Source: Allomeiothermus sp035760705 (GTDB lineage Bacteria > Deinococcota > Deinococci > Deinococcales > Thermaceae). From it: DNA of 15,678 nucleotides. This document shows positions 7,368 to 14,334 of this stretch, in pieces. The notes beneath the pieces were generated by a model. The model was not told where the DNA came from and did not search any database. It saw only the letters and a list, made by a program, of their open reading frames with translations. The stretch covers positions 1-15,678 of the forward strand of contig DASTSL010000026.1 of the NCBI GenBank assembly GCA_035760705.1. The letters run 5' to 3'. The position numbers and the translations under genes are program-made. Every line of letters starts with the position of its first letter. The stretch's first letter is position 1.

Positions 7368-9191
7368 ATGAACACCCAAAAGTTCTCTGATCCGTTGGAT
7401 TTTATTCGGCTGTGTCCGCCCTTCGACCAGCTCCCGCCTCAGGGCTTGCAAACGCTGGAAAAAAGCCTCGAGGTGGCTTATCTGCCCGCCGGAACGCGGG
7501 TGCTCGAGCAGGGCGGCAAGGGCAGCACCCACCTCTACTTGATCCGCAAAGGCTCGGTCCGGCTCGAGCGGGGCGGGAAGGTGGCGATGCAGCTCGAGGA
7601 AGGCGATCTCTTCGGCTACCCCTCGCTGCTGAGCCAGGACCCCCCGGCCTTCGACGTGACTGTCGAGGAAGACCTCTTGGCCTACCGCTGGCCCGCCGAG
7701 GTCTTGCGCACACTGCTACAGTATCCGGGCTTCGCCCAGTTTTTTACCCAGGGGCTGGCCGAGCGGCTGCGCCGGGCGGTACAGCCCGAACCGACCGAGC
7801 TCAAAGGGGTGGACCTGGCCCTGCCGGTGGGCCAGCTCGCGGAGCGCCCGCCCTTTTTCGTGCCGCGCAGCGCCACCGTACAGCAGGCCGCCCAGTTGAT
7901 GCGCCAGAACCGCATCAGCTCGGTGCTGGTGACCGGCGACCCGGTGGGCATCGTCACCGACCGCGACCTGCGAAACCGGGTGCTGGCCGAGGGCCTGCCC
8001 CCCGACACCCCGGTGGAGCGGGCGATGAGCGCCCCGGTGAAGACCCTGGCGGCCTCGAGTTCGCTCTTCGAGGCGCTGGCCTTCATGATCGCCCACGACA
8101 TCCACCACCTGCCCCTCACCGAGCAAGGGCAGATCACTGGGGTCGTCACCGACACGGTTTTTCTGCGTCAGCAAGTCAAAAGCCCGCTCTACCTAGCCCG
8201 CCGGATCGAGCACGCCGAAGGTTCGCAGGAGTTGCAGGGGTACGGGCTCGAGCTGGCCGGGGTGGTGGAAAACCTGCTCAAAGGCGGGCTGGGCGCGGCG
8301 GAGATCGGGCGCGGGGTGAGCGCCCTCAACGATCTATTGCTGCGCCGGCTGTTGCGCTTGGCCGAGCAGAAGCTGGGGCCACCCCCCACCCCCTATGCCT
8401 GGATCGTCTTCGGCTCGGAGGGACGGATGGAACAGACCCTCCTCACCGACCAGGACAACGCCCTGATCTATGCCCAGGCCTCTGCGCAAGCCGCCGATTA
8501 CTTCCCCCAGCTGGCCGAGTTGGTGGTCAACGGCTTGCTGGCTGCGGGGTTCCCGCCCTGCCCGGGCGGCTACATGGCCACCCAGTGGCAAAAGTCGCTG
8601 GCCGATTGGCTCCAGCTTTTCCGAGGCTGGATCGAGCGGCCCACCCCCCAGGCCCTGCTCGAGAGCGCCATCTTCTTCGACTTCCGCCCATTACACGGCT
8701 CGCTCGACCTCACCCCGCTGCGCGAGGCAGTGTGGCAGGCCCGTCTTAACCGGCGCTTTCTGGCCCAACTAGCCCGCTCGGCGCTCGAGTTCCGCCCCCC
8801 CCTCACCCTCTTCCGGCAGATCCGCCAGGACGAGGCCGGGCTCGACCTCAAGAAAAGCGGCATCGCCCCCATCGTCAACCTGGCCCGCCTCTACGCCCTG
8901 GCCGCCGGTTCTGAAGCGGTGAGCACCCTCGAGCGCCTGAAAGCCGCCGCCCAGGCCGGGACGCTGGGCGAGGTGACCGCCCAGACCCTCGCGGAAGCCT
9001 TTGCCTTCCTGCTCCGTCTGCGGCTCCGCGAACAGCTCGAGGCCTTCCGCAAAGGTCAGCCCGCCGGGAACCGAGTACGGCTGGAAACCTTGAGCCCGCT
9101 CGAGCGCCGCCACCTGCGCGAGGCTTTCCTGGCGATCCGCGAGGCCCAAGAAGCCACCCGCGCCAGCTTTCACACCGATCAGCTGGGGTAG
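7368..9191 (+). CDS. cNMP-binding / CBS / DUF294 putative nucleotidyltransferase
   Basis: The 607-residue cytoplasmic signalling protein has four parts. Residues about 15-135 form a cyclic-nucleotide-binding-like domain, with a GDLFGYPSL stretch but no canonical Arg-Thr/Ser-Ala ligand motif. Residues about 155-270 are a CBS pair (ISSVLVTGDPVGIVTDRDL and IHHLPLTEQGQITGVVTD). Residues about 300-440 are a GlnD-like DUF294 nucleotidyltransferase, with GSEGRMEQ at 349-356, the metal pair D361/D363 in TDQDN, and FFDFR at 436-440. Residues 455-605 are the helical DUF294_C domain. The nucleotidyl acceptor is unknown. In proteobacteria this protein is often encoded beside an ActP-type symporter and a DEDD exonuclease, as here. 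The ATG at 7368 lies just past the actP terminator, so translation may use the hairpin's GGGAG or initiate without a leader. No better start was found. Confidence 0.88.
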   Translation: MNTQKFSDPLDFIRLCPPFDQLPPQGLQTLEKSLEVAYLPAGTRVLEQGGKGSTHLYLIRKGSVRLERGGKVAMQLEEGDLFGYPSLLSQDPPAFDVTVEEDLLAYRWPAEVLRTLLQYPGFAQFFTQGLAERLRRAVQPEPTELKGVDLALPVGQLAERPPFFVPRSATVQQAAQLMRQNRISSVLVTGDPVGIVTDRDLRNRVLAEGLPPDTPVERAMSAPVKTLAASSSLFEALAFMIAHDIHHLPLTEQGQITGVVTDTVFLRQQVKSPLYLARRIEHAEGSQELQGYGLELAGVVENLLKGGLGAAEIGRGVSALNDLLLRRLLRLAEQKLGPPPTPYAWIVFGSEGRMEQTLLTDQDNALIYAQASAQAADYFPQLAELVVNGLLAAGFPPCPGGYMATQWQKSLADWLQLFRGWIERPTPQALLESAIFFDFRPLHGSLDLTPLREAVWQARLNRRFLAQLARSALEFRPPLTLFRQIRQDEAGLDLKKSGIAPIVNLARLYALAAGSEAVSTLERLKAAAQAGTLGEVTAQTLAEAFAFLLRLRLREQLEAFRKGQPAGNRVRLETLSPLERRHLREAFLAIREAQEATRASFHTDQLG

Positions 9192-9281
9192 CGCTCACCC
9201 TGGCACTTCGCCTCATCCCTCTCTCGAACTCTTAAAGAGGGGAAGAACCGAGTGTGACGAGGTTCAGGGGGCGCGCCTAGA

Positions 9282-9908
9282 ATGAAACCGATCGCCATGC
9301 TCAAGCACCTGTTGCGACGCACCCCGGCTCCGCCCTGGGAGGAGGCGGTGTACTGGGCGCTGGACCTCGAGACCAGCGGGCTCAAGCCCGAGGATCAAAT
9401 CCTCTCGGTGGGCATGATCCCCATTCGGGGGGGCGCGATCCGCTACGGGGAGCATTTTTACAGCCTGGTGCGGCCCGAGCGTTTCGACACGCTCTCGCTC
9501 GAGGGGCTCCGGGCGCACCACATCCGCCCTTTCGAGCTGCGCCAAGCCCCTGAGCTTTGCCAGGTCCTGACCGAAGTTCAGCGGCGGCTCGAGGCGGGGA
9601 TCTTGCTGGTCCATCACGCCCCGGTGGACGTGGCGTTTTTGAAGCGCGCCTATGCCCGCTGCGGCCTGAGTTGGCCCGAGCCGCAAGTAGCAGACACCCT
9701 CAAGCTGCTCCAGAAGCTCGGCCAGCGACGGGCGGTGCTCGAGCCCCACGCCGCGCCGCCACCGGGGAATCTGGGGGAGGCTCGAGCCTTCCTGGGCCTG
9801 CCGCCCTATACCGCCCACCACGCCCTAACCGATGCGCTCGCCACCGCGGAGTTATTTTTGGCCCTGCGCGCCCGGCTGGGAGCCCGTACGTTGCGCGAAC
9901 TGGTTTGA
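9282..9908 (+). CDS. DEDDh 3'-5' exonuclease (DnaQ/PolC epsilon-like)
   Basis: The 208-residue protein carries the full DEDDh metal-binding set: D28 and E30 in LDLET, D116 in HHAPVDVAFL, and H179-D184 in HHALTD. It should remove 3' nucleotides from DNA or RNA. It has no polymerase-associated extensions, so it is a stand-alone exonuclease rather than the replicative proofreader. Its place after the DUF294 gene matches the actP-DUF294-exonuclease arrangement known in other bacteria, suggesting a shared signalling or nucleotide-turnover role rather than DNA repair; this is inference. AGGGGG lies about 10 nt before the ATG at 9282; the ATG at 9297 is an alternative. The stop codon lies inside a 16-bp tandem duplication. 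Confidence 0.88.
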   Translation: MKPIAMLKHLLRRTPAPPWEEAVYWALDLETSGLKPEDQILSVGMIPIRGGAIRYGEHFYSLVRPERFDTLSLEGLRAHHIRPFELRQAPELCQVLTEVQRRLEAGILLVHHAPVDVAFLKRAYARCGLSWPEPQVADTLKLLQKLGQRRAVLEPHAAPPPGNLGEARAFLGLPPYTAHHALTDALATAELFLALRARLGARTLRELV

Positions 9909-9931
9909 GCGATGGCTGGTTTGAGCGATGG
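9900..9931. repeat. Perfect 16-bp tandem duplication over the exonuclease stop codon
   Basis: The unit at 9900-9915 is repeated exactly at 9916-9931. The first copy supplies the last codons and TGA stop of the exonuclease gene; the second is noncoding. It looks like a recent replication-slippage duplication. Confidence 0.9.
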
Positions 9932-9956
9932 GTCATAGCCCTACTGAGGCTTCTTG

Positions 9957-9972
9957 GACGGGGTTCCGTCTT
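9957..9972 (+). terminator. Weak hairpin, possible terminator after the exonuclease gene
   Basis: GACGG (9957-9961), loop GGTT, CCGTC (9966-9970), then only two T. The stem is short and the T tract poor, so the assignment is tentative. Confidence 0.25.
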
Positions 9973-10103
9973 AAGAGATGGATGCGCGGCAAAGCAGACC
10001 CCATAGACCCCAAAGCCATTTCCGATGGTCGCCGGATTCAGCGTCTAGAACGACTCAATCAGCCCCAAACTCCTCGGATCGCTGGCCCCTTCAACAAAGT
10101 GGC

Positions 10104-10125
10104 GTCGAGGCGCTCGAGCTTTTTT
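10104..10125 (+). terminator. Possible terminator upstream of the ExbB-like operon
   Basis: The stem TCGAG (10105-10109) and CTCGA (10113-10117) has a 3-nt loop and is followed, after GC, by six T. The stem is short, so this is only a candidate; it would insulate the envelope operon from the acetate region. Confidence 0.35.
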
Positions 10126-10211
10126 CTCGAAACCGCGAGGCTAAATCCCCGGTCGGAGCCCGCCGACATCACAAAACTCTCATCCCTCTGGCTTTAGCTC
10201 GTGGTACAGAA

Positions 10212-10928
10212 ATGCAAATGACTCCCCTCCAGCTGATCCAAGCTGCCGGGCCGGTGCTGTGGGCCATCCTGGCGCTCTCGCTGTACGTGGTTTACGTGTT
10301 CTTCCTGCACCTGCAAGTCCTCCTCCGCCTGGGCCGGGATAGCCGGTTGCTCCTGACCCGGGTCCACGCCGCGATCATGCACGGCGACCTGGTCGGGGCC
10401 TTGCGCGAGGTGCGGCGCGAGAAAAGCGCGGTGGCGAACGTGCTGCGGGCGGGGCTCGAGCGGGCCGAAGTCGGCGGAACCGAAGCCGCCCTCAACGAAG
10501 CCGTGCAGTACGAGGAGACCCGGCTTTTCCGGCCCCTGGGTAGCTTAGGGACAGCGGCCCAGATCGGCCCGCTGCTGGGGCTGTTGGGCACGGTGATCGG
10601 GATGATCCGCTCGTTCTTGGTGTTCGCCCAGTCCCCCGACCCCACCCCCGGCCAGCTCTCCACCGGGATCAGCGAGGCGTTGGTCAACACCGCAGCGGGG
10701 CTCATCGTGGCGATCGTGGCCTATCTGGCCCGCAACTACCTGCGCAGCCGGGCCGAGTCGGTGCTGCTCGAGGCCGACCGAGTGCGCGAGGCCCTCCCGG
10801 CTTGGCTCGCCGAGGCCCAGCTTCGCCGCGAGGGCCGTCTGCGGGGAGCCCCAGCCCCGCTTTATGAACCTGACCGAGTGGAAGAAACCCTGGTGCGGGC
10901 CACCCCCAACCCCAAGGAGGGCACGTGA
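10212..10928 (+). CDS. TolQ/ExbB/MotA-family proton channel protein
   Basis: The 238-residue inner-membrane protein has the three-helix ExbB/TolQ layout. TM1 is near residues 10-32 (AGPVLWAILALSLYVVYVFFL). A cytoplasmic domain spans about 33-115. TM2 lies near 117-140, with the family signature GSLGTAAQIGPLLGLLGTVIGMI. TM3 lies near 160-180 (ALVNTAAGLIVAIVAYLARN). With its ExbD/TolR partner it should form the proton-driven motor that energises a periplasm-spanning protein. A longer reading from an ATG at 9978 would add 78 charged residues with no family counterpart, so I start at 10212; the ATG at 10218 is also possible. No Shine-Dalgarno is visible. GTG overlap with the next gene implies translational coupling. 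Confidence 0.88.
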   Translation: MQMTPLQLIQAAGPVLWAILALSLYVVYVFFLHLQVLLRLGRDSRLLLTRVHAAIMHGDLVGALREVRREKSAVANVLRAGLERAEVGGTEAALNEAVQYEETRLFRPLGSLGTAAQIGPLLGLLGTVIGMIRSFLVFAQSPDPTPGQLSTGISEALVNTAAGLIVAIVAYLARNYLRSRAESVLLEADRVREALPAWLAEAQLRREGRLRGAPAPLYEPDRVEETLVRATPNPKEGT

Positions 10929-11332
10929 GACGCCGAGAGGGCCTAGGGCGGCGCACCCTCGAGCCGGTGGAGTTCAACTTCGCCCCGATGGTGGACGTGG
11001 TGCTGATCCTGGTGATCTTCTTCATGCTGGCCGCCAACCTAAACCGCCCGGACCGGGCCTTCCCGGTGGACTTGCCCCAGGCCAGCACCGCCCAGGCCGA
11101 TCCTCAGGCCCCGCTGGTGATCGCCCTCAGCAAGAGCGGGCAGGTGGCCCTGAACGGCAGGGTGGTGAGCCCGGCGGCGCTCGAGGGGGAGTTGCGCAAG
11201 GCCCTCAAGAGCCCCAACCGCGCGGTCCTGCTCGAGGCCGACAAGGACGCCACCCACGGGAGGGTGGTCTCGCTCATCAACCTGGTGCGCTCGGCAGGGG
11301 GAACCCGGCTGGAGATCGCCACCTTACCCTGA
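10925..11332 (+). CDS. TolR/ExbD-family protein
   Basis: The 135-residue product has a short cytoplasmic N-terminus and one transmembrane helix (about residues 22-40, PMVDVVLILVIFFMLAANL). D24 matches the proton-conducting Asp of ExbD and TolR. The periplasmic domain of about 90 residues follows (PLVIALSKSGQVALNGRVV then AVLLEADKDATHGRVVSLINLVRSAG), a normal ExbD/TolR fold pattern and length. The GTG start at 10925 overlaps the preceding stop (GTGA) and has AAGGAGGG 4 nt upstream. It acts as partner of the ExbB-like protein just before it. From sequence alone I cannot decide between Tol-type and Ton-type function. Confidence 0.9.
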   Translation: MRRREGLGRRTLEPVEFNFAPMVDVVLILVIFFMLAANLNRPDRAFPVDLPQASTAQADPQAPLVIALSKSGQVALNGRVVSPAALEGELRKALKSPNRAVLLEADKDATHGRVVSLINLVRSAGGTRLEIATLP

Positions 11333-11333
11333 A

Positions 11334-12824
11334 ATGACCCGACTCCTACCCCCAATGAACGCCGAACGCAGCCGGGCTATGCTGGCGGCGCTGCTGTTCC
11401 ACCTGGCCCTGGGGGTGTGGCTGGGGTTGTTGCCCCCGCCGCGCCCCACGGCCCCACCCCCGCTCCGCATCACCGTAGCGCCTCCCCCGGCCTCGGCGGT
11501 GCGGTCTGCGCCTAGCCCCAAGCCCCCGGCGGTCAGACCACCCGAGGTGCGCCCGTCCCCGACGCCCACGCCCAAACCGAAACCCTCCGCGCCCTCTGTG
11601 GCTCAGACTCGAGCCCCCGACCCCGAACCCACCCCGCAACCCAAGGCCGACCCGCCGCAGGCCAGGAGCCGCACCGTCCAGCCCGAGGTCCAGACCAGCA
11701 CCCCACCCAAGGCCGAGGTCCAGCCCGCCCCGAAACCCGTACCGGCCCCCGCGCTCTCCCCGCGTCCGGAGGTTGCCACCCGGCCCAATCCGGCCCCCCA
11801 GGCCCGCCCCGAGGTCTTACCCAGCTCCCCGCAGAGCAGCCCGCTCGAGCACCCCAGCCTGGTCCGGCCCCCCCCGGTGGGCGAAAACGCCGCGGCGAGC
11901 GGGCAAACCGACCCGGCCCGCCGCCAGGCCCTCGCCCCCTCTCCCGAAGGCAACCTGCCCGCCCGTCCTGCCCCCTTGCCCGAGGTCCAGGTCGGCGGCG
12001 GGCGTAGCGCGAGCAACGCCCCCACCCCCGAGGGGCAGCCGCGCTCGAGCGTGGTCAGCCCGGCTCCGGGCCAGGCCGAGCCCGCCGCCCCCTCGCCCCG
12101 CTCGGGGGGCGCCCCGCTCCCCGAAAACCGCCCGCAGGGCACCAAGGCCGATCCGGTGGCCGCCCCCGACCCCCTCGGGCGCGAAGGTAGCCCCTCCCCC
12201 ACGCCGGATACCGCCCCCCAACCCTCGAGCCGGACTCCCTCGAGCCCCGCCCCCACCCCGGCTCCGGTCGCGGAACCCCAACCCGCCGCGCCGCAAAACG
12301 GCCCCGAGGCCGCCGGGGGCGAGTCTACCCGCCCGGCACCCAAGACCACCCCGGCCCCACAGCCCAGCGAGCAAGCCCGCCAGAACGGCCCCAACGCCCC
12401 GGGGGCTGCCGTGGCCCAGCCGGGAGCCGAGACGGACGGGTTCGCCGCGGGGAGAGCGGGTGGCAAGGATCAGCCGGATTGCGCCGTCGTGGTGGACGCC
12501 CGTGGGCTCTCCCCCCGCCTCTCCCCCAGCCCCTCCCCGGCGGTGCTCGACCCCAGCGGCAAGAAAGTCTGGCCCAACCCCGAAGCGGTCAAGGGAATTT
12601 CCTCCAGCCTGGTCAATAAAACCAGCATCGCCTTGTTCTTCGAGAAGGAGGCCGAGATCGCCTCCGGACAGTACACCCGTACCCTCAAGGTGCGCGCGGA
12701 GGCTACCAAGCCCTCGGAGTTCGCCACCTCCTCCAAGTTCAACGACTACGCGATGGTTTCCAAGGCCGACGCCGAGCGCATCCAATCGGCGGGGCTGGCC
12801 TGTCAGATGATCTTCCTGAGGTGA
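11334..12824 (+). CDS. TonB/TolA-like Pro-rich periplasmic protein with an atypical C-terminal domain
   Basis: The 496-residue protein follows the ExbB and ExbD genes, where tonB or tolA would sit. A short N-terminus leads to one membrane anchor (about residues 16-33, MLAALLFHLALGVWLGLL). A very long Pro/Ala-rich stretch (about 34-380) could span the periplasm. The last 115 residues (382-496) form a globular domain that starts DCAVVVDARGL, continues with LDPSGKKVWPNPEAV, and ends SKADAERIQSAGLACQMIFLR. This is not a recognisable TonB or TolA C-terminal domain. The DARG...D..G..VW...S..DA.RI...C pattern reminds me of a conserved domain of secreted bacterial proteins, but I cannot name it safely. 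Cys at both ends of the domain (383, 490) could form a disulfide. The ATG is 1 nt after the previous stop with no ribosome site, implying coupling; the ATG at 11355 is an alternative. Confidence 0.75.
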   Translation: MTRLLPPMNAERSRAMLAALLFHLALGVWLGLLPPPRPTAPPPLRITVAPPPASAVRSAPSPKPPAVRPPEVRPSPTPTPKPKPSAPSVAQTRAPDPEPTPQPKADPPQARSRTVQPEVQTSTPPKAEVQPAPKPVPAPALSPRPEVATRPNPAPQARPEVLPSSPQSSPLEHPSLVRPPPVGENAAASGQTDPARRQALAPSPEGNLPARPAPLPEVQVGGGRSASNAPTPEGQPRSSVVSPAPGQAEPAAPSPRSGGAPLPENRPQGTKADPVAAPDPLGREGSPSPTPDTAPQPSSRTPSSPAPTPAPVAEPQPAAPQNGPEAAGGESTRPAPKTTPAPQPSEQARQNGPNAPGAAVAQPGAETDGFAAGRAGGKDQPDCAVVVDARGLSPRLSPSPSPAVLDPSGKKVWPNPEAVKGISSSLVNKTSIALFFEKEAEIASGQYTRTLKVRAEATKPSEFATSSKFNDYAMVSKADAERIQSAGLACQMIFLR

Positions 12825-12828
12825 CGTG

Positions 12829-13524
12829 ATGAAGTGGATGGTTATTTTTCTCGGCTCGAGCCTCCTCGGCGCAGCCCTGGCCTGGCAACCGGCCCCCGAC
12901 CTCGAGACCGCCCAACGGGTGGTGGACGGGGCCTATAGCCGTATCCCCACCGTGGAGACCTCGGCTACGGTGGATCTGAGTGTGAAAGACAAGAACTTTG
13001 CCAGCGGGGTGGGGGTCAAGATGCTGTATGGAAACCCCGCCACCTGTCTAGCCCAGTGGCTCGAGAACCCCGAGGGCTACGCCCAGTACGGCAGTCGCCC
13101 GCGCTCCGTCACCGTGGCGGGCCAGGCCGATTTGATCAGCCTGGAGGCTCAGCGGGTGCGCAACGCCTTCAAGAACCTATCGGCCCAGGAAGCGCTCTCG
13201 AGGGCACAAAAAGCCCTACCTGCCGGGCATCTGCGCATCTTCGTGGAGATTCGGGGGCTGCCCAAGCCCGAACTCCGGGCAGCCTACACTATCGGGCTGG
13301 GCGGGCTCGGCAACGGCTTTATCATGCCCTACAAATCGGCTTACCTGGACGACTGGAAACCGCTCGACAACAACCCCGGGCGCTACGGCGGCACCATGGT
13401 CTATTACTTCGACCTCTCCAAGGCCAGCATAGACCCCAAAGGCACCCTCAACGTGGTGATCAAGACCGAGGCCGATAGCGACTGCACCTACATCGTGCCG
13501 GTAGATCTATCGAAGTTCGAATAA
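12829..13524 (+). CDS. Secreted protein of unknown function, last gene of the ExbBD operon
   Basis: The 231-residue product begins with a clear signal peptide (MKWMVIFLGSSLLGAALA), with a likely cut after Ala18 at an ALA site. The mature part of about 213 residues has no transmembrane segment. It contains two Cys (one in PATCLAQ, one in SDCTYIV) that could pair, and repeated beta-like stretches ending TLNVVIKTEADSDCTYIVPVDL. I do not recognise the family. It starts 4 nt after the TonB-like gene, so it is part of the same operon and is a natural candidate partner of that protein at the envelope. The ATG at 12829 with GAGGTG 5 nt upstream is preferred over the GTG at 12826. The stop is followed at once by a hairpin that serves the facing tRNA genes. 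Confidence 0.72.
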   Translation: MKWMVIFLGSSLLGAALAWQPAPDLETAQRVVDGAYSRIPTVETSATVDLSVKDKNFASGVGVKMLYGNPATCLAQWLENPEGYAQYGSRPRSVTVAGQADLISLEAQRVRNAFKNLSAQEALSRAQKALPAGHLRIFVEIRGLPKPELRAAYTIGLGGLGNGFIMPYKSAYLDDWKPLDNNPGRYGGTMVYYFDLSKASIDPKGTLNVVIKTEADSDCTYIVPVDLSKFE

Positions 13525-13549
13525 AAAACCGGAAGCGTTGGGCTTCCGG
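13523..13549 (-). terminator. Terminator of the methionine tRNA operon
   Basis: An 8-bp stem (13529-13536 with 13542-13549, loop GTTGG) is followed on the minus strand by six T (13528-13523). The T run overlaps the stop codon of the secreted-protein gene, so the hairpin lies between converging units. In the plus direction it lacks a T tract. Confidence 0.85.
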
Positions 13550-13552
13550 GAT

Positions 13553-13629
13553 TGGTGGCTATGGGCGGACTTGAACCGCCGACACCACGATTATGAGTCG
13601 TGTGCTCTAACCAGCTGAGCTACATAGCC
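13553..13629 (-). tRNA. tRNA-Met (CAT), elongator
   Basis: This is a complete 77-nt cloverleaf on the minus strand with encoded CCA. The acceptor stem GGCTATG pairs with CATAGCC, the anticodon loop is CTCATAA, and the T loop is TTCAAGT. The U4-A69 pair and strong similarity to E. coli elongator methionine tRNA favour Met over the CAU-reading isoleucine tRNA. Confidence 0.92.
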
Positions 13630-13631
13630 AT

Positions 13632-13708
<77 letters not shown>

Positions 13709-13744
13709 GCGTAGCGTCGGCGCTGCGAACCAGACGCAAAGTCT

Positions 13745-13773
13745 ATCTTAGGCGGGGTCGCTGCCAACGTCAA
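13745..13773 (-). promoter_or_regulatory. Promoter of the tRNA operon
   Basis: On the minus strand, TTGACG (13773-13768) and TAAGAT (13750-13745) are spaced by exactly 17 nt. They lie about 37 nt upstream of the initiator tRNA, as expected for a strong stable-RNA promoter. Confidence 0.75.
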
Positions 13774-13835
13774 GCAAGGCCACGGGACTTCAGTCCGAAA
13801 AATCGAGTCATAATGGGAGTTAAGGGGGTGAAGGT

Positions 13836-14210
13836 ATGGTCGGTACACTGAGAGTCGAGCGCATCAACGCCTTACCCGAGAACCATGTGCTGGAGTGTCT
13901 GTTGCAGGAATCGGGAGAGTCGATCCGGCTGGTGATCCTGCACACCTCACCCAGCCACTACGAGGCGGTGGGGCAAATCGTCACGCGAAGCGCCAAAAAC
14001 CTTTTCCCACACTCCGGCCCCATGACCGCAGAACTCCTGGTCCACTGGCTAGACACCCTGCTGGTGAAGTGGAACCCCGAGGGCTCGGTCAGTTGGCGGG
14101 AGCACCCGCTGGACGAGGCCACCCGCAAGTTCATCACCACTGTGCGGCAGTCGGCGGCGGAGGTGGCCAACCGGGCCACGACCAGCGCAGCGCGAACCCC
14201 AGGGGACTAA
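13836..14210 (+). CDS. Unrecognised 124-residue protein
   Basis: The product appears soluble, with no signal peptide or membrane helix. It has a beta-rich first half (GTLRVERINALPENHVLECLL then IRLVILHTSPSHYEAVGQIV) and a helical second half. Its tail is rich in Ala/Thr/Arg and probably disordered. I do not recognise a family. Coding potential is supported by AAGGGGG about 7 nt before the ATG and by its position diverging from the tRNA operon. A -10-like CATAAT at 13809-13814 is visible, but no matching -35 was found. The gene lies on the chromosomal side of the tRNA-Leu fragment, so it is probably core genome. Confidence 0.65.
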   Translation: MVGTLRVERINALPENHVLECLLQESGESIRLVILHTSPSHYEAVGQIVTRSAKNLFPHSGPMTAELLVHWLDTLLVKWNPEGSVSWREHPLDEATRKFITTVRQSAAEVANRATTSAARTPGD

Positions 14211-14240
14211 AGAGATCTGTGGGCGCGTGACCGGCTCGGT

Positions 14241-14268
14241 AAAAAAGACCCCGGCATATACCGGGGTC
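14241..14268 (-). terminator. Terminator of the (now split) tRNA-Leu gene
   Basis: A perfect 8-bp stem (14247-14254 with 14261-14268, loop CATATA) is followed on the minus strand by six T (14246-14241). It lies 11 nt past the CCA end of the tRNA-Leu fragment and was presumably that gene's own terminator. Confidence 0.9.
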
Positions 14269-14279
14269 CTGCTTCATCT

Positions 14280-14334
14280 TGGTGCCGGGGATGGGACTCG
14301 AACCCACACGGGGTTTCCCCCAACGGATTTTAAG
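14280..14334 (-). pseudogene. 3' fragment of a tRNA-Leu (UAA) gene, probable attachment-site remnant
   Basis: Reading leftward, the 55 nt from 14334 to 14280 hold a tRNA 3' half. It starts with the anticodon loop CTTAAAA and the 3' anticodon strand TCCGT. A long variable arm (GGGG-GAAA-CCCC) follows, then the T arm with TTCGAGT, acceptor CCCCGGC, discriminator A and CCA. The long variable arm and TAA anticodon identify Leu. Upstream of the loop the expected ACGGA strand is replaced by GCAGT, and no D arm or GCCGGGG acceptor strand follows. The break at the anticodon loop is the classical crossover site of tyrosine-integrase elements. The intact gene should therefore lie at the far end of the element, outside this window. 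Confidence 0.82.

Larger units (their letters stand above)
9932..10211 (+). other. Gap without a convincing gene before the ExbB-like operon
   Basis: About 280 bp separates the exonuclease from the tolQ/exbB-like gene. Open frames cross it in two phases, but neither product has a recognisable motif or a ribosome site. A short stem TCGAG-GCG-CTCGA (10105-10117) followed by GC and six T (10120-10125) could be a terminator for the upstream operon. I saw no good -35/-10 pair for the downstream operon, though one must presumably lie here. Confidence 0.5.

Noticed and set aside
9928..10197. Possible 89-residue gene in the gap before the ExbB-like operon
   Set aside because: No motif, no Shine-Dalgarno, and the frame begins inside the tandem duplication.
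9978..10211. N-terminal extension of the ExbB-like protein
   Set aside because: The added 78 residues are charged, low in family resemblance and would displace the expected N-terminal membrane helix; no ribosome site at 9978.
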